Made by a program: the position numbers and the translations under genes
NCBI GenBank assembly: GCA_020635825.1
Contig: JACJZA010000035.1
Coordinates: 1-14,322, forward strand
Direction of reading: 5' to 3'
Length of the DNA: 14,322 nucleotides
Source of the DNA: Flavobacteriales bacterium
Lineage (GTDB): Bacteria > Bacteroidota > Bacteroidia > Flavobacteriales_E > Vicingaceae
The notes under the pieces: model-generated
Told to the model about the DNA's origin: nothing
Seen by the model: only the letters and a program-made list of their open reading frames with translations
Databases searched by the model: none
Part shown: one piece after another, positions 6,784 through 14,322 of the stretch
How positions within the stretch are numbered: the first letter of the stretch is position 1
Layout: every line of letters starts with the position of its first letter

Positions 6784-6851
6784 TTTAAAATGAATGAAAT
6801 TTAGAAAATTTCTATCTATTTATTACCTTGCGATAATATATTAGTTAAATC

Positions 6852-7844
6852 ATGGATAGCAAATTATTTGAAAATATGATTCAAAACAACTGGAACGCGG
6901 TTGTTTTTGCCAACATGCAAAATATTGTTGAATATGTGAATCCTGCGGCTTGTGCTCTATATGGCTATGAAGCAGATGAAATAATTGGTCAAACAACAGA
7001 TATTTTTAACAGTCAGCTAACACATAATACTGATGATATAGTAAACAGTATTAAAGAAAAAGGCTACTGGTATGGTGAAATAATTCAACGTCGAAAAGAT
7101 AATTCAAATTTTAATGCACTCCTTTCTGTACAATTAATTTTTAATGAAAAGAATGAACCTGTTGGTTTTGCTTCCAATAGTAAAGACATAACTTTAGACA
7201 TTGAATCAGCAAAACATCTTAGAAAAACCATAGAAGAAAAAGAAATTCTTTTAAGGGAATTACATCACCGAGTAAAAAATAATTTAGCATTAATTAAAGG
7301 TATTTTAACCTTACAAGCCGAGAAGTATACAGGTGAAACATGCGGAGATTTAATTGATGATTTTAAAAATAGAGTTGATGCTTTAGCATCATTACATAAA
7401 ACGCTCTACAATAAAAACAACCTCGACAAAGTAAATTTAGTGAACTATATTGAAGAATTATGTTCAAGTCTATCTCAGACATTTGAAGATGGACCAACAT
7501 CTGTACAAATTCATTTAAGTCTTCAAGAATATGATACTGAAATTACCAAAGCGGTACCATTAGGTTTAATAATTAATGAGGTAATAACTAACTCATTTAA
7601 ACATGCATTTGAAAACAGAACAATTGGCACTATAAATGTTTCTCTATTATCAAATAATGGCAGTGCTATTTTAACCATTCAAGACGATGGAAAAGGATTT
7701 AAGTTAAACAACGATTCAAAATCTATGGGTGTAAACTTAATTAAAGACCTTTCTGAACAAATAGACTCCAATTATAAATTCGAGCAAAACAACGGCACTA
7801 AATTTACTTTAACGCTTTCTTCTTCAAACCAATCAAATAACTAA
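6852..7844 (+). CDS. Cytosolic PAS domain sensor histidine kinase, HisKA_2 type
   Basis: This 330-residue protein has no membrane segment or signal peptide. A PAS domain covers about residues 8-120 (NAVVFANMQNIVEYVNPAAC through GFASNSKDITLDIE). A short coiled linker leads to the HisKA_2 dimerisation domain with ELHHRVKNNLALIKGIL at 136-152; H139 in the HRVKN core is the likely phosphoacceptor. The ATPase domain has the N-box INEVITNSFKHAF (N247), the G1 box DDGKGF (278-283) and the G2 segment SMGVNLIKDL. All residues needed for activity appear intact. The ligand sensed by the PAS domain cannot be told. No receiver-domain gene is adjacent, so its partner is encoded elsewhere. The gene is divergent from rocD, and its stop lies 22 bases before the preferred methyltransferase ATG, suggesting shared transcription with the RNA-modification genes downstream. 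Confidence 0.93.
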   Translation: MDSKLFENMIQNNWNAVVFANMQNIVEYVNPAACALYGYEADEIIGQTTDIFNSQLTHNTDDIVNSIKEKGYWYGEIIQRRKDNSNFNALLSVQLIFNEKNEPVGFASNSKDITLDIESAKHLRKTIEEKEILLRELHHRVKNNLALIKGILTLQAEKYTGETCGDLIDDFKNRVDALASLHKTLYNKNNLDKVNLVNYIEELCSSLSQTFEDGPTSVQIHLSLQEYDTEITKAVPLGLIINEVITNSFKHAFENRTIGTINVSLLSNNGSAILTIQDDGKGFKLNNDSKSMGVNLIKDLSEQIDSNYKFEQNNGTKFTLTLSSSNQSNN

Positions 7845-7866
7845 TTTTGTGGTTTTTCAAAAACCT

Positions 7867-9303
7867 ATGGAATTAGCTGAAATTAAGCGAGGAAATATCA
7901 TTGAAGTTAAAATTACTGATGTAGCATTTGGAGGTAAAGGAATCGCTAAAATTGCAACCGAACAAGGTGATTTTGTCGTGTTTGTTCCTAATACTTTTAC
8001 AGGACAACAAGTAAGTGCCCGAGTGGTAAAAAAGCGAAAAAAACATGCAGAATGTAAGCTAGTTGAAATTCTTGAAAAATCAGATTTAGAAAAAAATGCT
8101 CCTTACCAACCTATCTCTGGAGCGCCATACGTAAATCTACCTATCGAAATACAAAAAGAATTTAAATACAATTCTTGTATCAATATTTATAAACGTATAG
8201 CTAAAGTGGCTAACATCGAAGAATTATTTGATGAATATATTGAATCACCAGAGGTTTGGCATTATCGTAACAAAATGGAATATTCGTTTAGTGCTATTGG
8301 TTACGATTTAGAGAAAAAAGAAGAGTTTGACGGTTTTGCCCTAGGATTTAAAAAGCGAGGAACTTGGTGGATTGTAGAAAATTTAGAAAAAGACTCTGGG
8401 ATTTTTGATAAAGAATTTGAAGACAAGTTAAAAGAAATCCGTATTTTTTGCATTAACAGTGGTTTACCAGCTTGGCATCCTCCAAAAAAGATTGGCTTTT
8501 TCAGGTATTTAGTGGTTCGTAAAAGTTATAAAACCAATCAGCTTTTAATTAAACTGGTTACAAGCGACACAAACATTGAAAATTTTGATTTTACTGCTTT
8601 TACCAACTTTATGACCAATTTATTTGGAAATAGATTAGCAGGATTGCTTCACACCATTAATAATGATATTGGCGATAATGCTCAATCTCGTTTGGGTGAT
8701 GAAACATTACTCTATGGAAAACCTGTAATTGAAGAAGACTTACTGGGTTTGAATTTTGAAATCAGTATGCAAAGTTTTTTTCAAACCAACCCTAAATGTG
8801 CGGAATTACTCTATAATAAAACGGTAGAATATGCTTTAGAAAATAATGACAAAATAAATGATGGAGTGGTGATGGATTTATTTTGTGGAACAGGAACCAT
8901 CGGTCAAATCATTGCTTCTAAAACTAGTGCAAAAGTAATTGGTGTTGATATTGTTAAAGATGCGATTGAAAATGCCAAAGAAAACGCCATTAAAAACAAC
9001 ATAAAAAATGTGGAGTTTTTTGCTTCTGACGTTAATAAATTTTTATACGAATATCCTGAATATCAAAACAAAATCGACACTATTATTTTAGATCCCCCTC
9101 GAGCAGGAATATCAGGAAAAGCATTAAGAAGAGTAATTGAATTAAATGCAAATCATATTGTTTATGTTAGTTGTAATCCATCTACTCAAGCTCGTGATAT
9201 GGAAGAACTATTTGCTGCTGGTTACCAGTTACAAAAACTTAGTTTAGTTGATCAATTTCCTCACACAGCGCATGTTGAAGCTATTGCTCTTTTTACAAAA
9301 TGA
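7867..9303 (+). CDS. rlmD: TrmA/RlmD-type RNA (uracil-C5)-methyltransferase lacking the Fe-S cluster cysteines
   Basis: This protein of 478 residues from the ATG transfers a methyl group from S-adenosylmethionine to C5 of a uridine in RNA. An N-terminal TRAM domain (EVKITDVAFGGKGIAKI) precedes the catalytic domain. The motifs are FFQTN, DLFCGTGTIGQ (SAM binding), ILDPPRAG, VSCNPSTQARD with nucleophile C436, and HVEAIALF with the general-base glutamate. Numbering is from ATG 7867; a GTG at 7849 would add six residues (MVFQKP) and lies only four bases after the kinase stop. I prefer the ATG because the TRAM domain is complete from there. The four cysteines that hold a 4Fe-4S cluster in E. coli RlmD are absent: GAPYVNLPIEIQ replaces the CGGC region, and EKDSG replaces the last site. 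The RNA target, 23S U1939, another rRNA site or tRNA U54, therefore cannot be fixed, and the symbol is tentative. The stop overlaps the next gene (ATGA). Confidence 0.86.
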   Translation: MELAEIKRGNIIEVKITDVAFGGKGIAKIATEQGDFVVFVPNTFTGQQVSARVVKKRKKHAECKLVEILEKSDLEKNAPYQPISGAPYVNLPIEIQKEFKYNSCINIYKRIAKVANIEELFDEYIESPEVWHYRNKMEYSFSAIGYDLEKKEEFDGFALGFKKRGTWWIVENLEKDSGIFDKEFEDKLKEIRIFCINSGLPAWHPPKKIGFFRYLVVRKSYKTNQLLIKLVTSDTNIENFDFTAFTNFMTNLFGNRLAGLLHTINNDIGDNAQSRLGDETLLYGKPVIEEDLLGLNFEISMQSFFQTNPKCAELLYNKTVEYALENNDKINDGVVMDLFCGTGTIGQIIASKTSAKVIGVDIVKDAIENAKENAIKNNIKNVEFFASDVNKFLYEYPEYQNKIDTIILDPPRAGISGKALRRVIELNANHIVYVSCNPSTQARDMEELFAAGYQLQKLSLVDQFPHTAHVEAIALFTK

Positions 9304-9866
9304 AAATGCAAGAACAAATACATAAATGTATAGAAATACTAAAAGCAGGTGGAATTATTCTTTATCCTACTGATACCGTTTGGGGATTAGGTTGTGATGC
9401 TACTAACCAAGAAGCCGTTAAAAAGATTTATCAAATTAAACAACGTGAAGATTCTAAAAGTTTAATCACACTGGTTAGTTCTGATGCAATGCTACAAAGA
9501 TATGTTATAGAAGTACCTGAATTAGCTTGGGATTTAATTGATTTGGCAACAAAACCTACTACTGTTATTTTTCCAAAAGGAAAAAACTTAGCACCCAACG
9601 TTATAGCACAAGATGGTAGTATTGGCATAAGAATGATAAAAGAAGGATTCTGTAATCAACTTGTACACAAGTTTGGTAAAGCCATTGTTTCTACTTCAGC
9701 TAATATTAGTGAAACTCCTTCCCCTTCTTACTTTCATGATATTTCCCCAGAAATAATATCAAAAGTTGATTTTATTGTCGATTCGCTACTAGACAAAGGT
9801 ACACATCAGCCCTCTTCAATTATTAAAATAGGATTAAAGGGAGAAATTGAAGTGTTAAGGAAATAA
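9300..9866 (+). CDS. tsaC: Sua5/YrdC/YciO-type L-threonylcarbamoyl-AMP synthase
   Basis: This 188-residue YrdC-domain protein should make threonylcarbamoyl-AMP from threonine, bicarbonate and ATP, the first step of the t6A37 modification of ANN-decoding tRNAs. The diagnostic segments are GGIILYPTDTVWGLGCDA (residues 18-35), KIYQIKQREDSKSLITLVSS (42-61), SIGIRM (107-112) and AIVSTSANISETPSP (128-142), the last forming the nucleotide and substrate pocket. The usual KRP motif is KQRE here (47-50), a common variant. There is no C-terminal Sua5 domain, so it is the short TsaC-like form. Its ATG overlaps the stop of the methyltransferase gene (ATGA, 9300-9303), a typical coupling; a second ATG at 9306 is also possible. 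The YciO paralogue family, whose role in t6A is less certain, cannot be ruled out from sequence alone. Confidence 0.9.
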   Translation: MKMQEQIHKCIEILKAGGIILYPTDTVWGLGCDATNQEAVKKIYQIKQREDSKSLITLVSSDAMLQRYVIEVPELAWDLIDLATKPTTVIFPKGKNLAPNVIAQDGSIGIRMIKEGFCNQLVHKFGKAIVSTSANISETPSPSYFHDISPEIISKVDFIVDSLLDKGTHQPSSIIKIGLKGEIEVLRK

Positions 9867-9910
9867 CACTTTATAATCTTCTAGTTAAAATACCTAATAT
9901 ACTATTGGAT

Positions 9911-9932
9911 AAATAAGTATTATTACTTATTT
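9911..9932 (+). terminator. AT-rich hairpin downstream of tsaC
   Basis: The arms AAATAAGTA (9911-9919) and TACTTATTT (9924-9932) pair perfectly around the loop TTAT. The stem is weak because it is almost all A-T, and only one further T follows it (9933). It lies 45 bases after the tsaC stop and could contribute to termination together with the next hairpin. Confidence 0.4.
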
Positions 9933-9935
9933 TAG

Positions 9936-9979
9936 TTGAAGTTATTAAGGACAATACTGAAAAACAGTATTGACTTCAA
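9936..9979 (+). promoter_or_regulatory. Two-tier hairpin before the giant repeat-protein gene
   Basis: The inner arms CAATACTG and CAGTATTG (9952-9959 and 9965-9972) pair around a loop of five A residues. The outer arms TTGAAGT and ACTTCAA (9936-9942 and 9973-9979) also pair, leaving a nine-base bulge on the 5' side. It is not followed by a T-run, so it is either a poor terminator of the tsaC operon or a structure in the leader of the gene starting at 10005, 25 bases further on. A near -7 box, TAAGTTTC, lies at 9981-9988. Confidence 0.45.
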
Positions 9980-10004
9980 TTAAGTTTCAATGGTATTATT
10001 TAAT

Positions 10005-13000
10005 ATGTTTTTCAAAAGGGTACTAATTATCTTTCTCGCCCTTTTTTCATTTTTTACAAATAATTTATCTGCCCAGTGTTTCTTTACCTTAACAGGAGAC
10101 ACAACAGCTAATAAATCCTGCAAATATGCTTTAGAAAATGTTGTCTGGAGTAATTTAAATGGAACTGTTGCTGCACAAAATGATATTATTAAAATTGGAG
10201 GTAGTAATAACTGGGATGCTGATGCAACTTCTGTTAACCAAGTTTACAATAATGGTTTTATGCAAACTATAGTTGTAGAAACTAATACCAATAGAATGAT
10301 TGGTTTAAATAGCGTTAATTCAAACGCTAGTTACACTGATCTTGAATATGCATTTTACTTGGTAAACAACGGTTCTTTACTTGTATATGAAAATGGCTCC
10401 AATATGGGTAATTGGGGTTATTACGAATCGGGTGATACACTTCAGATAGCAGTAATGGACAATATTGTATTTTATTTACAAAATGGCAACATAATTTACA
10501 CTAGCTCCATCACTCCAACCTTTCCAATGTTTGTTGATATGTCTATCAACACAGTTAATGGGACTTTGCAAGATGTTGTGATAGGAAATGGAACTGAAAC
10601 GTTATTTACGGTTTATGAAGCTAATCCCGGTGCTTCACCTACTTATCAGTGGAAATTAAATGGAGGAAATGTTGGAACAGGCGCAACCACATATTCAAAT
10701 AATTTAAGTGATGGAGATGTTTTAGAATGTGTTTTAACTCCTAGTTTAGGAGGTTGCTCTGGTAGTAGTGTAGTTTCAAATACATTAAACATTAAAACAC
10801 TTCCTATTAATTATGATGCTCAATCATATATCACAAATGATTCGGTAATGGATGGGAGTTGTTTGTATTTAAAAGAAGATGTTAGTTGGCAAAGTATTTC
10901 AGGAGTTTATGAAAATGGAATCAACAATGTTATTAAATCATCCGGATCTAATAGCTGGAACTCCGGTGGCTTTTCTTTTAATGAAATTAAAAATGGTGGA
11001 TATGTAGAAACCATTGTAAATGAAACTAACACCAATAGAATGATTGGTTTAAATGCTAGTAATACCAGTGTAAATTACAATGAAATCGATTACGCATTTT
11101 ATTTAGTAAATAATGCCTCATTAGTTATTTATGAAAATGGTTCTAATATGGGTAATTGGGGAAGCTATTCTACAGGAGACACCTTAAGAGTGTCTGTTGT
11201 TAATAATGAAGTCAGATACATCCAAAATGGGAATATTGTGTATACAAGTACTGTAGCTCCTACCCTTCCGTTATATGTAGACATGAGTTTGAATACAGTA
11301 GGCGCAACATTAGAATCCATTGTTATTGCGAATCCTGCGTATGGTAAATTCAGAGCTGAAGTTAACGGACTAGCTAATGTAAACTATCAATGGAAATTAA
11401 ATGGAGTTAATGTTGGAAGTAACAGTCCCAGTTATACTAACACCTCACTATCTACCAACGATAGTATAGTTTGTGAATTTTACATCAGCGGAACGCAAGA
11501 TTGTGGGACAGATACTATATTTTCTTCCAATGTAATTGTTGTGGAAGACAACACACCTACTAAAAATGTAATTTTTGCTGTTAGAAATGATTCTATTATT
11601 ACCCCTTCATGTAAATATGCTTATGAAGAAGTATCGTGGCAAAGTATATCAGGACTTACTTTAAATGGTTCAAATAATGTAACCAAATCAACAGGAACTA
11701 ATAATTGGAATGTTGGTGGATTCTCTTACAATAAAGTTGAAAATGGTGGTTTTATGCAAACCATCGTAAATGAAACAAACACCAACCGAATGATTGGTTT
11801 AAATGCGACCAATACCAGCGTCAATTATAACGAAATTGATTATGCATTTTATTTAGTAAATAATGGCTCCTTAGTTATTTATGAAAATGGTTCTAATATG
11901 GGTAATTGGGGAAGTTATTCTACTGGAGATACCTTAAGAGTGGCTGTTGTAAATAATGAAGTCAGATACATCCAAAATGGTAATATTGTGTACACCAGCT
12001 CCATAGCTCCCACTCTTCCTTTATATGTGGATATGAGTTTGAATACTGTAGGAGCTACTCTTGAAGAAATTTATGTAAATAATACCACTTATGGCATATA
12101 CACAGCATTTGTCTCAGGAGCAACTGATATAGGTTACCAATGGAAACTGAATGGAGTTAATGTAGGAACAGATAGTCCAACCTATACCAATACCACTACT
12201 ACAGCTAATGATACTATTTATTGTTTATTAACACTTAAAAATACCATTGGGTGTTCATCAGATACTATTATTACCTCTAATAGAATTATCATTAATGAAC
12301 AAAGTCTAACTAACAATGTATTGTTTTCTATAAGAAATGATTCAATTATCGAACAGTCATGTCTTTATGCGAATGAAGAAGTTGCATGGCAAAGTTTGTC
12401 AGGATTAACCTTAATTGGAGGGACTAATAATGTTTCAAAAACATCAGGAACAAATAACTGGAATGTTGGTGGTTTTTCTTACAATAAAGTCGAAAATGGT
12501 GGTTTTATGCAAACCATCGTAAATGAAACAAACACTAATAGGATGATTGGTTTGAATGCAACCAATACCAGCGTCAATTATAATGAAATCGATTACGCAT
12601 TTTATTTAGTAAATAATGGCTCCTTAGTTATTTATGAAAATGGTTCTAATATGGGTAATTGGGGAAGTTATTCTACGGGAGACACCCTAAGAGTGGCTGT
12701 TGTTAATAATGAAGTTAAATATTTTCAAAATGGAAATGTTGTATATACCAGCACCATAGCTCCCACTCTTCCTTTATATGTGGATATGAGCTTAAATACG
12801 GTTGGTGCTACATTAGAAAACATTACTGTTTACAATGGTTTATATGGTAGGTTTACAGCATTTGTTAATGGAGTTTCAAATATTAGTTATCAGTGGAAGC
12901 TTAATGGAGCCAATGTAGGAACGGATAGTGATACATACACAAATACATCTTTAAATGATGGTGATGAGATTACTTGCAATTTATCGATAATAGGAACTTC

Positions 13001-14322
13001 AGGCTGTGGTGCCGACACAATAGTTACTTCAAATAAAATTACAATAGAAGAAGAATCCTTTGAAGACTTTGTTTCTTTCTATATTACTAGAGAAACTACA
13101 GAAAGAAATGGATGTCAATTTGCTGTGGAAGATGTTGTTTGGGAAGCAGTTTCGGGTGTAGATAAAAATGCAAATAACATAACCAAATCTAGTGGAAGTA
13201 ATGCATGGAATGCCGGTGCATTTTCATATAATAGTATTGGTAGTAATGGGTATATGCAATTCATTGTTTCCGAAACCAACAAAAACAGAATGATTGGTTT
13301 AAACTCTTCTAATGTCAGTTTTAATTATAACGATATAGATTATGCATTTTACCTAGTATCTGGTGGTAATTTACTTGTTTATGAAAATGGAAGTAATAGA
13401 GGTAGTATTGGATCATATACAACCAACGATACTTTAAGAATCAATGTATCAGGAAACACCGTTGAATATTTAAAAAATGGTACTTTACTATATACAAGTA
13501 GTATTGTTGCAACCCCACCTCTTTATGTTGATGCGAGTCTCAATACTGTAGGAGGAACTATTACTAATGTTCAAATTGCAAATGCAACACATGGTAATTT
13601 TATTGCAGTAGGAAGTAACCTTGGTGCAAATCCTTCTTACCAATGGAAATTAAATGGAATAAATGTAGGAGCTAACTCTAACTCGTACAGCAATGATACT
13701 TTACAGCAAAATGATATTATAACATGTGTTGTAACTGCAGATTATCAAAATTGCTCTTCTACCGATATTAATTCTAATGCTATTACTATTACAGATATGC
13801 CTCCTTTAAATTTCACACCTAACTTCATCCCTACTTCTACAACTTGGCTTGGTGGCTCTACAGCATGGTACGATCCTTCAAATTGGTCTAATGGAGTACC
13901 ACGTTCAGGATACAATGCTATTATCCCTAATGGAGCTGGAAATTACCCAACAATTCCAAACAATGCTTATGTATATGCAATTGATGTAGCAAATGGAGCT
14001 AGTTTAACATTAAATTCTAATGCTCATTTAAGTATTTATGATGAATGGAGTAATGCAGGGGCTTTTACTACAAATACTGCTCTTGTTGAATTTAAAACTT
14101 GTGTAGATACTTCTAGGTGGAATTCTACTACTCCAATAACTATTTATGATATGAAAATAAATAACGAAAAAGGGTTAATCATAAATAATGGAATTATGAG
14201 TATATCTGACTCATTAATCTTTGCGGATGGTATTATCTATAATGATGTGAATGAAATTATTTTTGAAGATAACACTTATTGGAAATGGGCTTCTGATACA
14301 TCATATATTGAGGGAGAAGTTC
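10005..14322 (+). CDS. Giant secreted repeat protein (lectin-like plus Ig-like units), 3' end beyond window
   Basis: The frame stays open for 1439 codons from the ATG at 10005 to the right edge. Residues 1-24 (MFFKRVLIIFLALFSFF through NLSAQ) form a Sec signal peptide. Five tandem units of 247-251 residues follow, from about 25 to 1263. Each begins near a conserved cysteine (C39, C286, C536, C786, C1037). It then has a roughly 170-residue beta-rich segment with ETNTNRMIGLN, DYAFYLV, VYENGSN, GDTLR and NTVGATL motifs. A roughly 75-residue Ig-like segment follows, with YQWKLNG and a C-x8-9-C pair. From residue 1264 a different beta-rich region begins (TSTTWLGGSTAWYDPSNWSN), of a type common in Bacteroidetes surface proteins. 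A type IX secretion sorting domain is expected at the missing C-terminus, but it is not seen. The role may be glycan binding or adhesion; this is inferred from architecture only. No Shine-Dalgarno sequence is visible. Confidence 0.9.
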   Translation, partial: MFFKRVLIIFLALFSFFTNNLSAQCFFTLTGDTTANKSCKYALENVVWSNLNGTVAAQNDIIKIGGSNNWDADATSVNQVYNNGFMQTIVVETNTNRMIGLNSVNSNASYTDLEYAFYLVNNGSLLVYENGSNMGNWGYYESGDTLQIAVMDNIVFYLQNGNIIYTSSITPTFPMFVDMSINTVNGTLQDVVIGNGTETLFTVYEANPGASPTYQWKLNGGNVGTGATTYSNNLSDGDVLECVLTPSLGGCSGSSVVSNTLNIKTLPINYDAQSYITNDSVMDGSCLYLKEDVSWQSISGVYENGINNVIKSSGSNSWNSGGFSFNEIKNGGYVETIVNETNTNRMIGLNASNTSVNYNEIDYAFYLVNNASLVIYENGSNMGNWGSYSTGDTLRVSVVNNEVRYIQNGNIVYTSTVAPTLPLYVDMSLNTVGATLESIVIANPAYGKFRAEVNGLANVNYQWKLNGVNVGSNSPSYTNTSLSTNDSIVCEFYISGTQDCGTDTIFSSNVIVVEDNTPTKNVIFAVRNDSIITPSCKYAYEEVSWQSISGLTLNGSNNVTKSTGTNNWNVGGFSYNKVENGGFMQTIVNETNTNRMIGLNATNTSVNYNEIDYAFYLVNNGSLVIYENGSNMGNWGSYSTGDTLRVAVVNNEVRYIQNGNIVYTSSIAPTLPLYVDMSLNTVGATLEEIYVNNTTYGIYTAFVSGATDIGYQWKLNGVNVGTDSPTYTNTTTTANDTIYCLLTLKNTIGCSSDTIITSNRIIINEQSLTNNVLFSIRNDSIIEQSCLYANEEVAWQSLSGLTLIGGTNNVSKTSGTNNWNVGGFSYNKVENGGFMQTIVNETNTNRMIGLNATNTSVNYNEIDYAFYLVNNGSLVIYENGSNMGNWGSYSTGDTLRVAVVNNEVKYFQNGNVVYTSTIAPTLPLYVDMSLNTVGATLENITVYNGLYGRFTAFVNGVSNISYQWKLNGANVGTDSDTYTNTSLNDGDEITCNLSIIGTSGCGADTIVTSNKITIEEESFEDFVSFYITRETTERNGCQFAVEDVVWEAVSGVDKNANNITKSSGSNAWNAGAFSYNSIGSNGYMQFIVSETNKNRMIGLNSSNVSFNYNDIDYAFYLVSGGNLLVYENGSNRGSIGSYTTNDTLRINVSGNTVEYLKNGTLLYTSSIVATPPLYVDASLNTVGGTITNVQIANATHGNFIAVGSNLGANPSYQWKLNGINVGANSNSYSNDTLQQNDIITCVVTADYQNCSSTDINSNAITITDMPPLNFTPNFIPTSTTWLGGSTAWYDPSNWSNGVPRSGYNAIIPNGAGNYPTIPNNAYVYAIDVANGASLTLNSNAHLSIYDEWSNAGAFTTNTALVEFKTCVDTSRWNSTTPITIYDMKINNEKGLIINNGIMSISDSLIFADGIIYNDVNEIIFEDNTYWKWASDTSYIEGEV
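10077..13793 (+). repeat. Five in-frame tandem repeats of about 750 bases
   Basis: Units start at about 10077, 10818, 11568, 12318 and 13071. Taking the conserved ATG of the MIGLN motif as a ruler (10296, 11040, 11790, 12543, 13290), the periods are 744, 750, 753 and 747 bases, all multiples of three. Units 2 to 4 are most alike; units 1 and 5 have diverged more. Units 3 and 4 share 80 consecutive identical bases (11844-11923 and 12597-12676), including synonymous positions, which indicates recent duplication or conversion. Confidence 0.93.

Noticed and set aside
9431..9628. 65-codon minus-strand frame within tsaC
   Set aside because: It is antisense of the YrdC domain, and nothing in it resembles a protein family.
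10077..13793. CRISPR or mobile-element origin for the repeated DNA
   Set aside because: The units are about 750 bases, all in frame, and encode one continuous protein. There are no short spacers, terminal inverted repeats or transposase.

Overview
The window looks like a chromosomal segment of an AT-rich member of the Bacteroidota, most likely order Flavobacteriales. This rests on the low GC content, the near absence of Shine-Dalgarno sequences, TAnnTTTG-type -7 boxes in front of some genes, the short Bacteroidetes form of AMP nucleosidase, and a very large secreted repeat protein of the kind exported in this phylum. The species cannot be named from the sequence.

Positions 1-1960 (all minus strand) hold, in transcription order, dapA (lysine and diaminopimelate synthesis), a lipoprotein-type msrA (methionine sulfoxide repair) and the 5' part of a SiaC-family regulatory phosphoprotein gene that runs off the left edge. 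Positions 2103-4722 (plus strand) hold a short-form AMP nucleosidase overlapping holA (DNA polymerase III delta), followed by an uncharacterised multi-pass membrane protein. A convergent small membrane protein (4719-5306, minus) shares its stop region with the previous gene. Then come a strong hairpin terminator and rocD (ornithine aminotransferase, minus).

Between rocD and the divergent PAS/HisKA_2 histidine kinase lies an unusually GC-rich 80-base patch. It carries two copies of a composite motif and overlaps a possible 29-codon ORF. The kinase, a TrmA/RlmD-type RNA uridine methyltransferase lacking the family's Fe-S cysteines, and an Sua5/YrdC-type threonylcarbamoyl-AMP synthase form a tight plus-strand cluster (6852-9866). 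The last two are both linked to RNA modification.

After two hairpins (9911-9979), the rest of the window is the first 1439 codons of one giant secreted protein. It has a signal peptide, then five tandem units of about 250 residues. Each unit is a lectin-like beta-sandwich segment followed by an Ig-like segment. A different beta-rich region follows, and the gene continues past the right edge. Units 3 and 4 share an 80-base stretch of identical DNA, which points to recent duplication or gene conversion.

Most genes are ordinary housekeeping genes. The parts that merit a second look are the rocD leader, the Fe-S-less methyltransferase, the repeat protein, and the palindrome upstream of the AMP nucleosidase gene. 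I see no CRISPR array, insertion sequence, tRNA or rRNA gene, and no clear previously undescribed multi-gene system.
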